From DASSSQ01 sp963839285 (GTDB lineage: Bacteria; Actinomycetota; Thermoleophilia; Gaiellales; Gaiellaceae), in assembly GCA_963839285.1 (NCBI GenBank), contig CAWIUN010000013.1, positions 62,001 through 126,000 on the forward strand: 64,000 nucleotides of DNA. Reading direction: 5' to 3'. A program made the position numbers and the translations under genes. Below the pieces are notes generated by a model that made no database searches, was not told the DNA's origin, and was given only the letters and a program-made list of their open reading frames with translations. Each line of letters starts with the position of its first letter. Positions within the stretch are counted from its first letter, which is position 1. This document shows, piece by piece, positions 26,424-34,567 of this stretch.

Positions 26424-26768
26424 TCACGCCACCGCCTCCTCGAACGGCACCGGCGGCGAGGCTGCCGGCTCGCCCTGGCCGGAGAGGAACTGGACCCGGC
26501 TCGCGACGACCTCGATCTTCGTCCGGCGCTTCCCGTCCTCCTCCCAGGAGCGGCTGCGCAGCCGGCCCTCGACCGCGACGCGGCGGCCCTTCGCCAGGTA
26601 CTCGTGACAGAGCTCCGCCTGCCGCTCCCAGGCCGAGACCCAGACGAAGTCGGCCTCTTCCCTGCCGACCCGCCCGATCGCGAGCAGGAAGCCGGCCACC
26701 TTCTTGTCGCCGACATCCCGCAGGTCGACGTCGGTCGCGAGGTTCCCGATCAGCGTGACGTTGTTCAC
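26424..26768 (-). CDS. ssb: Single-stranded DNA-binding protein
   Basis: A 114-residue OB-fold protein: VNNVTLIGNLATDVDLR, FLLAIGR, FVWVSAWERQAELCHEYLAKGRRVAVEGRLRSRSW. GTG 26768 is supported by AAGGAGGAG. The protein is short and lacks the acidic tip (DDDIPF) used by replicative SSBs to recruit partners, ending instead PPVPFEEAVA. It may therefore be a second, specialised SSB rather than the main replication protein. Confidence 0.9.
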   Translation of the reverse strand: MNNVTLIGNLATDVDLRDVGDKKVAGFLLAIGRVGREEADFVWVSAWERQAELCHEYLAKGRRVAVEGRLRSRSWEEDGKRRTKIEVVASRVQFLSGQGEPAASPPVPFEEAVA

Positions 26769-26868
26769 GCGCTCCTCCTTCGTTTGCCTTACGGGCAACG
26801 TAGCGCGGAACTCGTGACGTCTCTGTGCCGAAATCGTGCCGTCGCGCGCGACGGCCGCCGGGGAATCG

Positions 26869-26874
26869 CTACCC
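26869..26874 (+). promoter_or_regulatory. -10 box (TACCCT) of tRNA-Pro
   Basis: TACCCT ends ten bases before the first acceptor-stem base of the tRNA at 26885. Confidence 0.45.
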
Positions 26875-26884
26875 TAGTGCCGCT

Positions 26885-26958
26885 CGGGGTGTGGCGCAGC
26901 CTGGTAGCGCGCTCCGTTCGGGTCGGAGAGGTCCCCAGTTCAAATCTGGGCACCCCGA
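26885..26958 (+). tRNA. tRNA-Pro (anticodon CGG)
   Basis: A complete cloverleaf of 74 bases. The acceptor stem CGGGGTG (26885-26891) pairs with CACCCCG (26951-26957). The anticodon stem CTCCG/CGGAG encloses TTCGGGT, with anticodon CGG reading proline CCG codons, abundant in this GC-rich genome. The T arm is CCCCAG-TTCAAAT-CTGGG-like. The 3' CCA is not encoded. A strong terminator follows at once. Confidence 0.95.
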
Positions 26959-26969
26959 TGAGCTGCGAG

Positions 26970-26992
26970 AAGGGCGGACACTGTCCGCCCTT
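26970..26992. terminator. Terminator hairpin after tRNA-Pro
   Basis: AAGGGCGGACA and TGTCCGCCCTT are perfect inverted repeats around a single C, 12 bases after the tRNA and just before the end of the convergent CoA-binding gene. It probably serves both strands. Confidence 0.8.
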
Positions 26993-27000
26993 CGGCGCCT

Positions 27001-27381
27001 CTAGCCTCCGCGCAGCTCGCGCAGGTGCACGACCTTCGTACAGGCGTTCTCGACGTAGGCGAGGCCGCCGACGGCCGCGATCCGCCGCGCCTCGGCCGAG
27101 ACGATCCCGAGCTGGAGCCAGAGCGCGCCGGCACCCGCGGCGACCGCCTCCTCGGCGTGCCCCGGGCAGAACCCGGGCCGGCGGAAGACGTCGACGAGGT
27201 CGACCGGCTCGCCGAGCTCCGCGAGCGAGGCGACCGTCGGGATACCGAGCACCTGCTCGCAGCGGGGATTGACCGGGATGCAGCGGTAGCCTGCTCCGAG
27301 CAGGTAGCGCATCACGTCGTTGCTCGCGCGCGAGGGGTCGGGCGAGGCCCCGACGACGGCGATCGTCCGTGCGTCGCGCAA
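27001..27381 (-). CDS. CoA-binding domain protein
   Basis: A Rossmann-fold CoA-binding protein of the YccU type: TIAVVGASPDPSRASNDVMRYLLGAGYRCIPVNP, then GALWLQLGIVSAEARRIA and YVENACTKVVHLREL at the end. Its role is unknown. The N-terminus is uncertain: TTG 27381 is the only usable start in frame, but TAARRRTLGAAAAI upstream also looks like this protein, so the true start may lie near 27440 with a sequence error between. Confidence 0.8.
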   Translation of the reverse strand: MRDARTIAVVGASPDPSRASNDVMRYLLGAGYRCIPVNPRCEQVLGIPTVASLAELGEPVDLVDVFRRPGFCPGHAEEAVAAGAGALWLQLGIVSAEARRIAAVGGLAYVENACTKVVHLRELRGG

Positions 27382-27449
27382 GATCGCCGCCGCGGCGCCC
27401 AGCGTCCGCCTGCGGGCGGCGGTCGGAGGATCCGGCCATCCGCTCAGGC

Positions 27450-27455
27450 TATCGT
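27450..27455 (+). promoter_or_regulatory. -10 box (TATCGT) of the amidase gene
   Basis: TATCGT ends seven bases before GTG 27463, again leaderless in form. Confidence 0.4.
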
Positions 27456-27462
27456 TGACGCC

Positions 27463-28299
27463 GTGCCCGACCTGCTCCGCGTCGCCTGCGTCCAGCTCGA
27501 GAGCGGCGCCGACAAGGCGGCGAACCTCGCCGGGGCGGACGCGCTCGTCGAGCGCGCGGCCGAGGCGGGCGCGCGCGTCGTCGTCCTGCCGGAGAAGTGG
27601 AACGGCGTCGGCGGGGCCGAGACCCTGCACGCGCTCGCCGAGCCGCTCGACGGCGGCGAGACGGTCGAGACGATGGCGGGCTGGGCGCGGCGGCACGAGC
27701 TCTGGGTCGTCGGCGGCTCGATCACCGAGCGGCGCGCGGGCCGCGAGCGGCTCTCGAACACGTGCTGCGTCTTCGCGCCCGGCGGCGCGCTCGCGGCCGT
27801 CTACCGGAAGATCCACCTCTTCGACGTCGAGGTCGGCGGCCGGGTCTACCGCGAGTCCGACGCCGAGGAGCCGGGCGAGGAGCCGGTTCTGGCCGAGGTC
27901 GCCGGCTGGCCGACCGGGCTCTCGATCTGCTACGACCTCCGCTTCCCCGAGCTCTACCGGCTGCTCGCCGGCGCCGGCGCCGAGCTCCTGACCGTCCCGG
28001 CGAACTTCACGCTCGCGACCGGCAAGGACCACTGGCACCTGCTGCTCCGCGCGCGGGCGGTCGAGAACCAGTGCTACGTCGCCGCCGCGGCCCAGGTGGG
28101 CGAGCCGATGCCCGGCCGGCCGAGCTACGGGCACTCGCTGCTCGTCGACCCGTGGGGGACGGTGCTCGCGGACGCGCCCGACGAGGAGACGGTGATCGTC
28201 GCCGACCTCGACCGCGACCGCCTGCGCCGGATCCGCGAGACGCTGCCGTCGCTGCGGAACCGCCGCCTCGACGCCTCGTCGCCGGAGCTCCGTGCTTAG
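27463..28299 (+). CDS. Carbon-nitrogen hydrolase (nitrilase superfamily amidase)
   Basis: A 278-residue nitrilase-superfamily enzyme. The catalytic triad is visible: Glu in VVLPEKWN, Lys in VYRKIHLFDV and Cys in GLSICYDLRFPELYRLL. The RFPELYR motif and length match the omega-amidase/Nit2-like branch, which hydrolyses small amides such as 2-oxoglutaramate or deaminated glutathione. The exact substrate is not determined. It overlaps the next HAD gene by eight bases, so the two are co-expressed. Confidence 0.92.
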   Translation: MPDLLRVACVQLESGADKAANLAGADALVERAAEAGARVVVLPEKWNGVGGAETLHALAEPLDGGETVETMAGWARRHELWVVGGSITERRAGRERLSNTCCVFAPGGALAAVYRKIHLFDVEVGGRVYRESDAEEPGEEPVLAEVAGWPTGLSICYDLRFPELYRLLAGAGAELLTVPANFTLATGKDHWHLLLRARAVENQCYVAAAAQVGEPMPGRPSYGHSLLVDPWGTVLADAPDEETVIVADLDRDRLRRIRETLPSLRNRRLDASSPELRA

Positions 28300-28975
28300 G
28301 GCCGTCCTCTTCGACGTCGACTTCACGCTCGCGAAGCCGGGGCCCGACCTCGGCCCGGAGGGCTACCGGCGGCTCGGCGAGCGGTTCGGGCTCGCCCTCG
28401 ACCCCGCCCGCTACGAGCAGGCGCGGGTCGCCGCCGTCGCCGACCTGAAGCGCCATCCGGAGCTCGACCACGACGAGGAGATCTGGGTCGAGTTCACCGT
28501 CAGGATCATCGCCGGCATGGGCGGCCTCGACCGGGACGCGGCCCGCTCCTGCGCGGTCGAGATGGTGCGCGCGTGGGAGCACTCGCACAACTTCCACCTC
28601 TACGAGGACGTGCTGCCCGTGCTCGCCGAGCTGCGCCGGCACCGGCTCAAGCTCGGGCTCGTCTCCAACACCTCGCGCGACCTCGAGCACTTCGTCGCCC
28701 ACCACGGCCTCGACGTCGACGCGGTCGTCTCGTCCGGCCGTTTCGGGAAGACGAAGCCGCACCCCTCGATCTTCGAGCACGTGCTGACCGCGATCGGCGT
28801 CCGGCCGAAGGAGGCGGCGATGGTCGGCGACTCGGTCGACGACGACGTCGAGGGCGCCCGCTCGCTCGGCATGCGCGCGTACCTGCTCGACCGGGACGGC
28901 CGCTATCCCGGGCGCGACGAGCGGCTGACCGACCTGCTGGCCCTGCCGGCGGCGCTCGGGCTCCTTCCCGCGTGA
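28292..28975 (+). CDS. HAD-superfamily hydrolase
   Basis: A 227-residue HAD enzyme with motif I FDVDFTLAKPG (the usual G after the second D is F), motif II LVSNTSR, motif III K in FGKTKPHPSIF and motif IV MVGDSVDDDVEGARS. The cap lies between motifs I and II. It resembles haloacid-dehalogenase/N-acylneuraminate-9-phosphatase relatives, but no substrate can be assigned. It is translationally coupled to the amidase gene. Confidence 0.87.
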   Translation: MLRAVLFDVDFTLAKPGPDLGPEGYRRLGERFGLALDPARYEQARVAAVADLKRHPELDHDEEIWVEFTVRIIAGMGGLDRDAARSCAVEMVRAWEHSHNFHLYEDVLPVLAELRRHRLKLGLVSNTSRDLEHFVAHHGLDVDAVVSSGRFGKTKPHPSIFEHVLTAIGVRPKEAAMVGDSVDDDVEGARSLGMRAYLLDRDGRYPGRDERLTDLLALPAALGLLPA

Positions 28976-29074
28976 CCCGCAGGAGCTCGCGCGCGTTAGC
29001 CGAACGTGAACGAGCCGGCCTCGGACGGAAAAGGGTGCTACAACATCCCGGGACGGGGCCGCGAGATCGTCCCG

Positions 29075-30075
29075 ATGAGGGACTACAGGCGGCCACCCGC
29101 ACAGCCGATGAGACAGCGCATGCAGCGAACCGTGGAATGGGTGAAGAACCCGGCAGTCCGCCGCATGTTCAACCTCGTCTCGATCGGCCTCGTCCTGATC
29201 GTCGGCACCCTCGTCGCCCGGCACTTCGCCGAGAACGGCTGGCCGATCAAGCACGCCGACCCGCTGCTGCTCGGGATCGCCGGCGGGCTCTTCCTCGTCT
29301 CCTACGGCTTCAAGGCCTTCGGCTGGCAGCGCCTCTTCCAGGGCGAGAGCCGGCCGCGCGTGCTGACGCTCGCCGCCGCCGGCGGTGCAGCGGCGGTCGG
29401 CGGGATCGCGCTGCCGGGACGGATCGACGAGCTGATCCGGATCGCGATCGTCCGTCGCGGCCACGCGGTCTCGATCGGCTCGATCGCGCTGACGCTCTTC
29501 GTGCTCGGGCTGATCGACACGGTCGCGCTGGCGCCGCTCGCCTCGGTCGCCGCCGCGTTCGTCTCGGTCGGGTCGCTCTTCCGGGCCGCCCTCGCGGTCG
29601 TCGCCTTCTGCGGGATCGGCGCCGCGGTCGTCGTCGTCGCGCTGCCGCGCGTCGCCTCGATCCGCCGGCTGCAGCGGTTCCGGCTCACGCACTGGCTCGC
29701 GCAGCACACGACCTGCCCGGTCGAGGCGGCGAAGGCGACGGCGTTCGTCGCCGTCTCCTGGTCGCTCCGGGCCGTCGCGACCTTCGTCCTCCTGCAGGCG
29801 CTCGGGGTCAATGCCTCGTTCGCGCTCGCGCTCGGCTTCCTCTGCGCGGGCGCCGCCTCCGCCGTCCTGCCGGTCGCGCCCGCAGGCGCCGCCACCCAGG
29901 CGGGCGCCGGTGCGGCGATCCTCGTCGCCTCCGGGGTGCCCGCGAGCGAGGCGATCGCGTTCTCGATCGCCGCCCAGGCGCTCGTGATCGCCTCCGGCGG
30001 CGTCTTCGTGCTCCTCTTCGGCGGCCAGCTGGCGCACAGGCGCTTCCGGCCGGCGCTCGCCCGCGTCCGCCCTAG
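29075..30075 (+). CDS. Flippase-like membrane protein (lysylphosphatidylglycerol synthase TM region)
   Basis: A polytopic protein with about eight hydrophobic segments, starting after VEWVKNPAVRRMFNLV. The spacing and the block ALPGRIDELIRIAIVRR match the UPF0104/LPG-synthase TM family, which includes glycolipid flippases. The start is uncertain: GTG 29006, ATG 29075 and ATG 29108 are all in frame. The uninterrupted frame runs to 30214 across the convergent gene; a one-base loss near the end would give a stop at 30073-30075 after RPALARVRP, which I prefer. Confidence 0.75.
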
Positions 30076-31490
30076 GGGCAGAGCTCGCTCCGACAGGACG
30101 CGAGCGGCGTCACGCGCGGCACGCCGCCGCGCCAGTCGAGGCGGAAGCGCGTCGAGGCGACGTCGTTGTCGTAGCGGAGCTCGCGGAAGCGCAGGTCCGG
30201 GTTCGAGCGGTTGACGACGAGGTAGACGCCCGCGGGGATGCCGGTCAGGTCGAGGCTCTGGCCGTGGAAGAAGCCGGGGTAGCGGTCGGTGTAGCCGACG
30301 GACGAGCCCTCGACGAGGAAGGTCGACTGCGGCGCGCCCCGGTCGCAGTCGTTCAGGAAGACGGGCCGCGGCGCGCGATGCTCGAGCGTCCCCGGGGCGA
30401 CGCCGTAGTGGTCGGCGAGGCAGAAGCCCTGCTTGTGGTCGCGGCCGAGGAAGGTGCCGTCGGGCCGGCGCAGCTCGTAGCGCTCGTACGGCTCGAAGTG
30501 CCAGTGGTGGTGCGGCGGGTGGGTCTCGTAGTGCAGCCGGCCGACGTCGGGATAGCTCCGCGTGCGGCCGCCTGCGAGGTCGACCCGCTGCGAGGCGGTC
30601 ATCGTCGCCGCGCCGGGAGCGCGGCGCCCGACGATCACGAAGGGGCCGTCGCCGACGTTGTCGACCGCCGTGTCGAAGCCGAGCTGCCAGCCGCCGGGGC
30701 CGCCGCCGACGCGCAGGTGCGCGGGCGGGCGCTGCGCGAGGTCGGGGAGGAGCTCGCGCGTACGCGGCAGCGGCTGCCACGAGGGGTCCGCTCCCGACGC
30801 GAGCCGCCGCTGCCCGCTGCCGTCCGCGTTCCCCGTCCAGATCGCGCCGTCGCGCTCCCAGACGAGCCGCCGCCCGTCCGGCGACCAGGCGGGAGCGCCG
30901 TCGCGCCCGGGGTCGTAGGTGACGCGGGAGCGGCTGCCGGTCGCGACGGACACGGTGTGGAGCTCGAGGTTGCCGAGGTCGTCGGCCGCGTAGGCGATCC
31001 GCCTGCCGTCGGGCGACCAGGCCGGGTCGCGCGCGAGCGCGCCGTCCGTCAGCCTGCGCGCCGCGCCCGGCCGGTCGAGCCGCGCCAGCCAGAGGTCGCC
31101 GTCGCGCTCGAAGGCGATCCGCGCCCCGTCGGGCGACCAGGTGGGGGAGCGGCCGTCGGCGACGAGCCGCCGCGGCTTCCGGCCGTCGGCGCGGACCGTC
31201 CAGACGCCGCCGCCGCGGGTGAAGGCGAGGGCGCGGCCGTCGGGCGACCAGGCCGGGGCGCCGTCCACGTCGGGCGTCGAGGTCAGCCGCCTCGCGTGCG
31301 TCCCGTCCGCGTCGAGCGTCCAGACGTCGCCGCGGACGATCGCCGCGAGCCGGCGGCCGTCCGGCGAGAAGGCCGGCGCGAGCCCCACCGACGCGATCGC
31401 CTTCGGGGGCAGGCCCGGGCCCGTGAGAGCGAGACCGGGCGACTGCGTGAAGGCGATCAGGCCTGCGAGCGCGAGCGTCCCCCCGATCAC
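30072..31490 (-). CDS. TolB-like beta-propeller fused to a lysyl-oxidase-like domain
   Basis: A 472-residue exported protein. A signal segment (VIGGTLALAGLIAFT) leads to about six WD40/PD40 repeats with the motif SPDGRR, each followed by short strands (about residues 40-245). The C-terminal half has THPPHHHWHFEPYERYEL and FCLADHY, DCDRG, VVNRSNPDLRFRELRYDND, which resembles the lysyl oxidase family, with the clustered histidines as likely copper ligands. Propeller-oxidase fusion is unusual. GTG 31490 overlaps the stop of the upstream CoA-transferase (GTGA). Confidence 0.8.
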   Translation of the reverse strand: MIGGTLALAGLIAFTQSPGLALTGPGLPPKAIASVGLAPAFSPDGRRLAAIVRGDVWTLDADGTHARRLTSTPDVDGAPAWSPDGRALAFTRGGGVWTVRADGRKPRRLVADGRSPTWSPDGARIAFERDGDLWLARLDRPGAARRLTDGALARDPAWSPDGRRIAYAADDLGNLELHTVSVATGSRSRVTYDPGRDGAPAWSPDGRRLVWERDGAIWTGNADGSGQRRLASGADPSWQPLPRTRELLPDLAQRPPAHLRVGGGPGGWQLGFDTAVDNVGDGPFVIVGRRAPGAATMTASQRVDLAGGRTRSYPDVGRLHYETHPPHHHWHFEPYERYELRRPDGTFLGRDHKQGFCLADHYGVAPGTLEHRAPRPVFLNDCDRGAPQSTFLVEGSSVGYTDRYPGFFHGQSLDLTGIPAGVYLVVNRSNPDLRFRELRYDNDVASTRFRLDWRGGVPRVTPLASCRSELCP

Positions 31491-32458
31491 AGTCCCAGCT
31501 CGCGCCTCCACGCCGCGGTGTGCTCCCCGAGAGCCGGCGGGGCCGCGGCCGGGCCCGGGTCGGCGAACTCCGCCGCAGCCTCGGCGATCGTGCGGACAGG
31601 GCCCGCGCAGGCGTCCTCGCCCTCGAGGAGCTCGAGCCACTCGGCCAGCGGCCGGCGGGCGACGACCGCAGCCAGCTCCGCCGCGAGCGACTCCTGGTCG
31701 GCGTCGAACTGGCGCCCTGCGAGCTCCGGGCGGCCGAGCAGCTCGCAGAGCCGCCGGAAGAAGGGCGGCTCGATCGCGCCGACGGTCAGGTGGCGGCCGT
31801 CGGCGGTCTCGTAGACGCGGTAGAACGCGGCCCCGCCGGTCAGGAGCCGGGGGAGGGTCTCCTCGCCGTGTCGGTGCTGGACGAGGCGGTAGGAGCCGTG
31901 GGTCATCGAGACGACGACTCGTCGCGGGCCGCCCGCGAGCAGCGCGGCCAGGATCTCGATCACCGCCGCCTGCGCGCCGGCGGCCAGGTCGGCGACCTGC
32001 ACCGGCGGCAGCGCCGGCGCCGTGTCGGCGAGCGCGCCCGCGTAGCCGAGGTAGTTGACGTCGTGCCCCGCCTGCGCGGCGCGCGGGCCGTGGCCGAAGC
32101 CGGTGATCGAGCAGAAGACCGCCCGCGGAGCGGCGGCAGGCCCGACGCCGAGCCGCTCGGCGACGCCCGGGCGAAAGCCCTCGAGGACGACGTCGGCGCG
32201 CGCGAGCAGCGCGAGCGCGAGCGCGGGGTCGTCCTTCAGGTCGCAGCAGACGGACTCCTTGCCCGCGTTCAGGCTCGCGTCCCACCCGGGCGCCGCGAGC
32301 CGCAGCGGGTCGCCGTCGGGCCCCTCGAGCCGGACGACCCTGGCGCCGAGCCGCAGCAGCTCCCGGCTCGCGAACGGGCCCGGCAGCTGGCGGGTCAGGT
32401 CGACGACGAGGCGGCCTGCGAGTGGGCGGAGCGGTTGCACGGGCGCCGATTCTGTCAC
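31487..32458 (-). CDS. CaiB/BaiF family CoA-transferase
   Basis: A 323-residue family III CoA-transferase or related racemase. LVVDLTRQLPGPFASRELLRLGARVVRLE and VVLEGFRPGVAERLGV are signatures; the catalytic aspartate is in GHDVNYLGYAGAL. Short length fits the alpha-methylacyl-CoA racemase-like branch. GTG 32458 is the longest start; GTG 32440 (VQPLRPLAG) is equally good and leaves more room for the divergent promoter. It diverges from the TetR gene, sharing an operator with it. Confidence 0.88.
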   Translation of the reverse strand: MTESAPVQPLRPLAGRLVVDLTRQLPGPFASRELLRLGARVVRLEGPDGDPLRLAAPGWDASLNAGKESVCCDLKDDPALALALLARADVVLEGFRPGVAERLGVGPAAAPRAVFCSITGFGHGPRAAQAGHDVNYLGYAGALADTAPALPPVQVADLAAGAQAAVIEILAALLAGGPRRVVVSMTHGSYRLVQHRHGEETLPRLLTGGAAFYRVYETADGRHLTVGAIEPPFFRRLCELLGRPELAGRQFDADQESLAAELAAVVARRPLAEWLELLEGEDACAGPVRTIAEAAAEFADPGPAAAPPALGEHTAAWRRELGL

Positions 32459-32489
32459 TAAGGTGCGGTCGTTGACTGACCGTTCAATC
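32435..32489 (+). promoter_or_regulatory. TetR-gene promoter with overlapping operator
   Basis: TTGCAC (32435-32440), an 18-base spacer and TAAGGT (32459-32464) form the promoter. The imperfect palindrome TTGACTGACCGTTCAATC (32472-32489) covers the predicted transcription start. A near-identical 18-mer covers the start of the acyl-CoA d-hydrogenase operon at 40929-40946, differing at two positions. Confidence 0.65.
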
Positions 32490-33095
32490 GCCTCCGAGGA
32501 GAAACGGCGCCTGATCCTCGCCGCCGCCGTCCGCGTCTTCGCGCGCAGCGGCTACCACACCTCTCGCGTCGGCGACATCGCCGAGGAGGCCGGCGTCGCG
32601 CACGGGCTCCTCTACCACTACTTCGCCTCGAAGGAGGAGCTGCTCGAGACGGTCTTCCGCGAGACGTGGAGCGAGCTCCTGGAGGCGTTCGCGCGGGTCG
32701 AGGAGTCGCAGGAACCGGCCTCGGAGCAGCTGCGCCAGGTGGCCGCGATCCTGCTCCGCTCCTGGCGGCGCGACCCCGACCTCGTCCGGGTGCTCGTCCG
32801 CGAGGTCGGCCGCAGCCAGACGCTCCCGTCGCGCGTCGAGGAGATCGGGCAGGTCTTCCGGGCGATCGAGCGGATCGTCGAGCGGGGCCAGGCCGAGGGA
32901 GAGCTGCGCGGCGACCTCGAGCCGCGGCTCGCGAGCTGGATCTTCTACGGCGCGATCGAGGAGATCCTGACGGGCTGGGTGCTCGGGCAGCTCGACGACT
33001 CCGACGAGGAGGTGGCGGCGGCCGAGCGGGCCGTCGTCGACGTCGTCGTCGGCGGCCTGACGGTCAGCGGCACGGCCGCGAGCCGCCGCGGCTGA
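32472..33095 (+). CDS. TetR-family transcriptional regulator
   Basis: A 207-residue TetR protein: EEKRRLILAAAVRVFARSGYHTSRVGDIAEEAGVAHGLLYHYFASKEELL is the DNA-binding domain, and the C-terminal part (SQTLPSRVEEIGQVFRAIERIVERG) is typical of the acyl-CoA-responsive group. TTG 32472 is chosen because a TAAGGT box ends seven bases before it; GTG 32463 is in frame but falls between the box and the start point. The operator overlaps the first codons, so it likely represses itself, the divergent CoA-transferase and the operon at 40966. Confidence 0.9.
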   Translation: MTDRSIASEEKRRLILAAAVRVFARSGYHTSRVGDIAEEAGVAHGLLYHYFASKEELLETVFRETWSELLEAFARVEESQEPASEQLRQVAAILLRSWRRDPDLVRVLVREVGRSQTLPSRVEEIGQVFRAIERIVERGQAEGELRGDLEPRLASWIFYGAIEEILTGWVLGQLDDSDEEVAAAERAVVDVVVGGLTVSGTAASRRG

Positions 33096-33581
33096 TCCCG
33101 AAGCCCCACACCTTCTCGTCGACGACGTAGACGGCGGTCGTCGTCTGCCGCCGCCGGAGCAGCAGCCGGTAGTAGCCGCTGCAGTCCTGGCGCGTCAGCG
33201 GGCCGTAGAGCGCCGTCACGCGGGCGGCCGGGTCGCCGACGGCGAGGCCGTCCGTCGTCCGCCAGCCGGGCGGCGACCAGAGCGTGAACAGCTCGTCGAC
33301 CCGGGTGCCCTCGGAACGACGCGCCGAGGCCCTGCGGCTGGAAGGGGACGTAGTTGAAGTACCAGGTCGGCCGCGCGCAGCCGCGGCAGACCCCGAAGCT
33401 GCGGCCCCAGCGCGCGAGCAGGGTCTGGATCGGGTCGCCGAGCCGGACGCCGCCGAGGCTCCTCCCGGGGACGACGAGCCCGCTGCGCGGCAAGCTCGGC
33501 CGCGGCCGGGGCGGCCGAGGTCTGGGCGGCCAGTGTAAGGACGGCGGCGAGGCAGACGGCGGCTGCGGCTGCGGGCCTCAT
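33064..33581 (-). CDS. Secreted hypothetical protein (two apparent frameshifts)
   Basis: An N-terminal signal peptide (AAAAVCLAAVLTLAAQTSA) starts from ATG 33581. The frame moves +1 near 33490 and 33313; one GC/CG at each gives a continuous protein of about 173 residues. The middle reads VVPGRSLGGVRLGDPIQTLLARWGRSFGV with CRGC, and the end DGLAVGDPAARVTALYGPL, DCSGYY and VYVVDEKVWGFGI. I recall similar actinobacterial exported proteins with a G-x-SLGGVRLG start but no assigned function. Confidence 0.65.
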
Positions 33582-33607
33582 GCCGCCCCAGGGTAGATAA
33601 TCGCCTC

Positions 33608-34067
33608 GTGGAGGTCTTCAACCTCGCAGACGGCGAGCTCGAGTTCGACCACGACCGCGAGGGGTTCCGCTGCCGCGGCACCCGCGTCGGGCCGCGCCTC
33701 GGCGCCGCCCTGCTCGGCGGCACGGTCTACGAGCTGCCGCCGGGGGAGCGCACCTGGCCGTACCACTTCCACCACGCGAACGAGGAGTGGCTGCTCGTGC
33801 TCGCCGGCCGGCCGACGCTGCGCGAGCCGGACGGGGAGCGCGAGCTCGCCGCCGGGGACGTCGTCTGCTTTCCCGTGCGGGCCCGAGGGAGCGCACCAGC
33901 TCCGCAACGAGGCGCAGGAGCCGGCGCGGTTCCTCGTCCTCTCGACGCACGTGCTCCCGGAGGTGGTCGAGTACCCGGACAGCGGCAAGCTCGGCGTCCG
34001 GGCCGCCGAGAGCCGCTACCTCGTCGCGCGCGAGCCGGAGCTCGACTACTGGGAGGGCGAGGCATGA
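33608..34067 (+). CDS. Cupin-domain protein 1 (apparent frameshift)
   Basis: A single-domain cupin. Motif 1 (WPYHFHHANEEWLLVLAGRPTLR) carries the His/Glu metal ligands. Motif 2 would be DVVCFPxGPEGAHQLRNEA, but the frame moves by +1 near 33877 between them. With one CG restored the protein is about 153 residues and ends PELDYWEGEA. It is a close paralogue of the next gene and overlaps it by four bases (ATGA). The substrate is unknown. Confidence 0.82.
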
Positions 34068-34540
34068 GGCCGGTCGCGAACGTCCACGGCGTCGAGGTCG
34101 AGTGGGACGCGTCCGATCCGGACGGGTTCGCGCCCGGCGCGGCGCGGCTCGGGCCGCGGCTCGGCGCCGCGGGGATCGGGCTGACGGTCTACGAGCTGCC
34201 GCCCGGCCAGTCGATCTGCCCGTACCACTACGAGGTCGGCTGCGAGGAGTGGCTGCTCTGCCTGACGGGCGAGCCGACGCTGCGCACGCCCGAGGGCGAG
34301 CGGCGGCTGCGGGCGGGCGACGCCGTCTGCTTCCCCGACGGGCCCGAGGGTGCGCACGCCGTGCGCAACGACACCGGCGAGCCGCTGCGCGTCGCGATGG
34401 TGTCGACCAGGCCGGCGGTGGGCGTCGCGGTCTACCCGGACAGCCGCAAGCTCGGCGTCTGGAGCGGCGAGGAGCACCACCTGGTGCACCTCGACCCGCA
34501 GCTCGACTACTGGCACGGCGAGGCTGGTCGCGCCGGCTGA
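34064..34540 (+). CDS. Cupin-domain protein 2
   Basis: A 158-residue cupin with motif 1 SICPYHYEVGCEEWLLCLTGEPTLR and motif 2 GDAVCFPDGPEGAHAVRND. It shares VYELPPG, GPEGAH, YPDS(G/R)KLGV and LDYW with the preceding cupin, so the two arose by tandem duplication. The C-terminal segment KLGVWSGEEHHLVH lies beyond the core barrel. Such stand-alone cupins may be isomerases, dioxygenases or sugar-binding proteins. Confidence 0.88.
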   Translation: MRPVANVHGVEVEWDASDPDGFAPGAARLGPRLGAAGIGLTVYELPPGQSICPYHYEVGCEEWLLCLTGEPTLRTPEGERRLRAGDAVCFPDGPEGAHAVRNDTGEPLRVAMVSTRPAVGVAVYPDSRKLGVWSGEEHHLVHLDPQLDYWHGEAGRAG

Positions 34541-34567
34541 GGCCCGGCGCGGCGCCGTGGCCGACGT

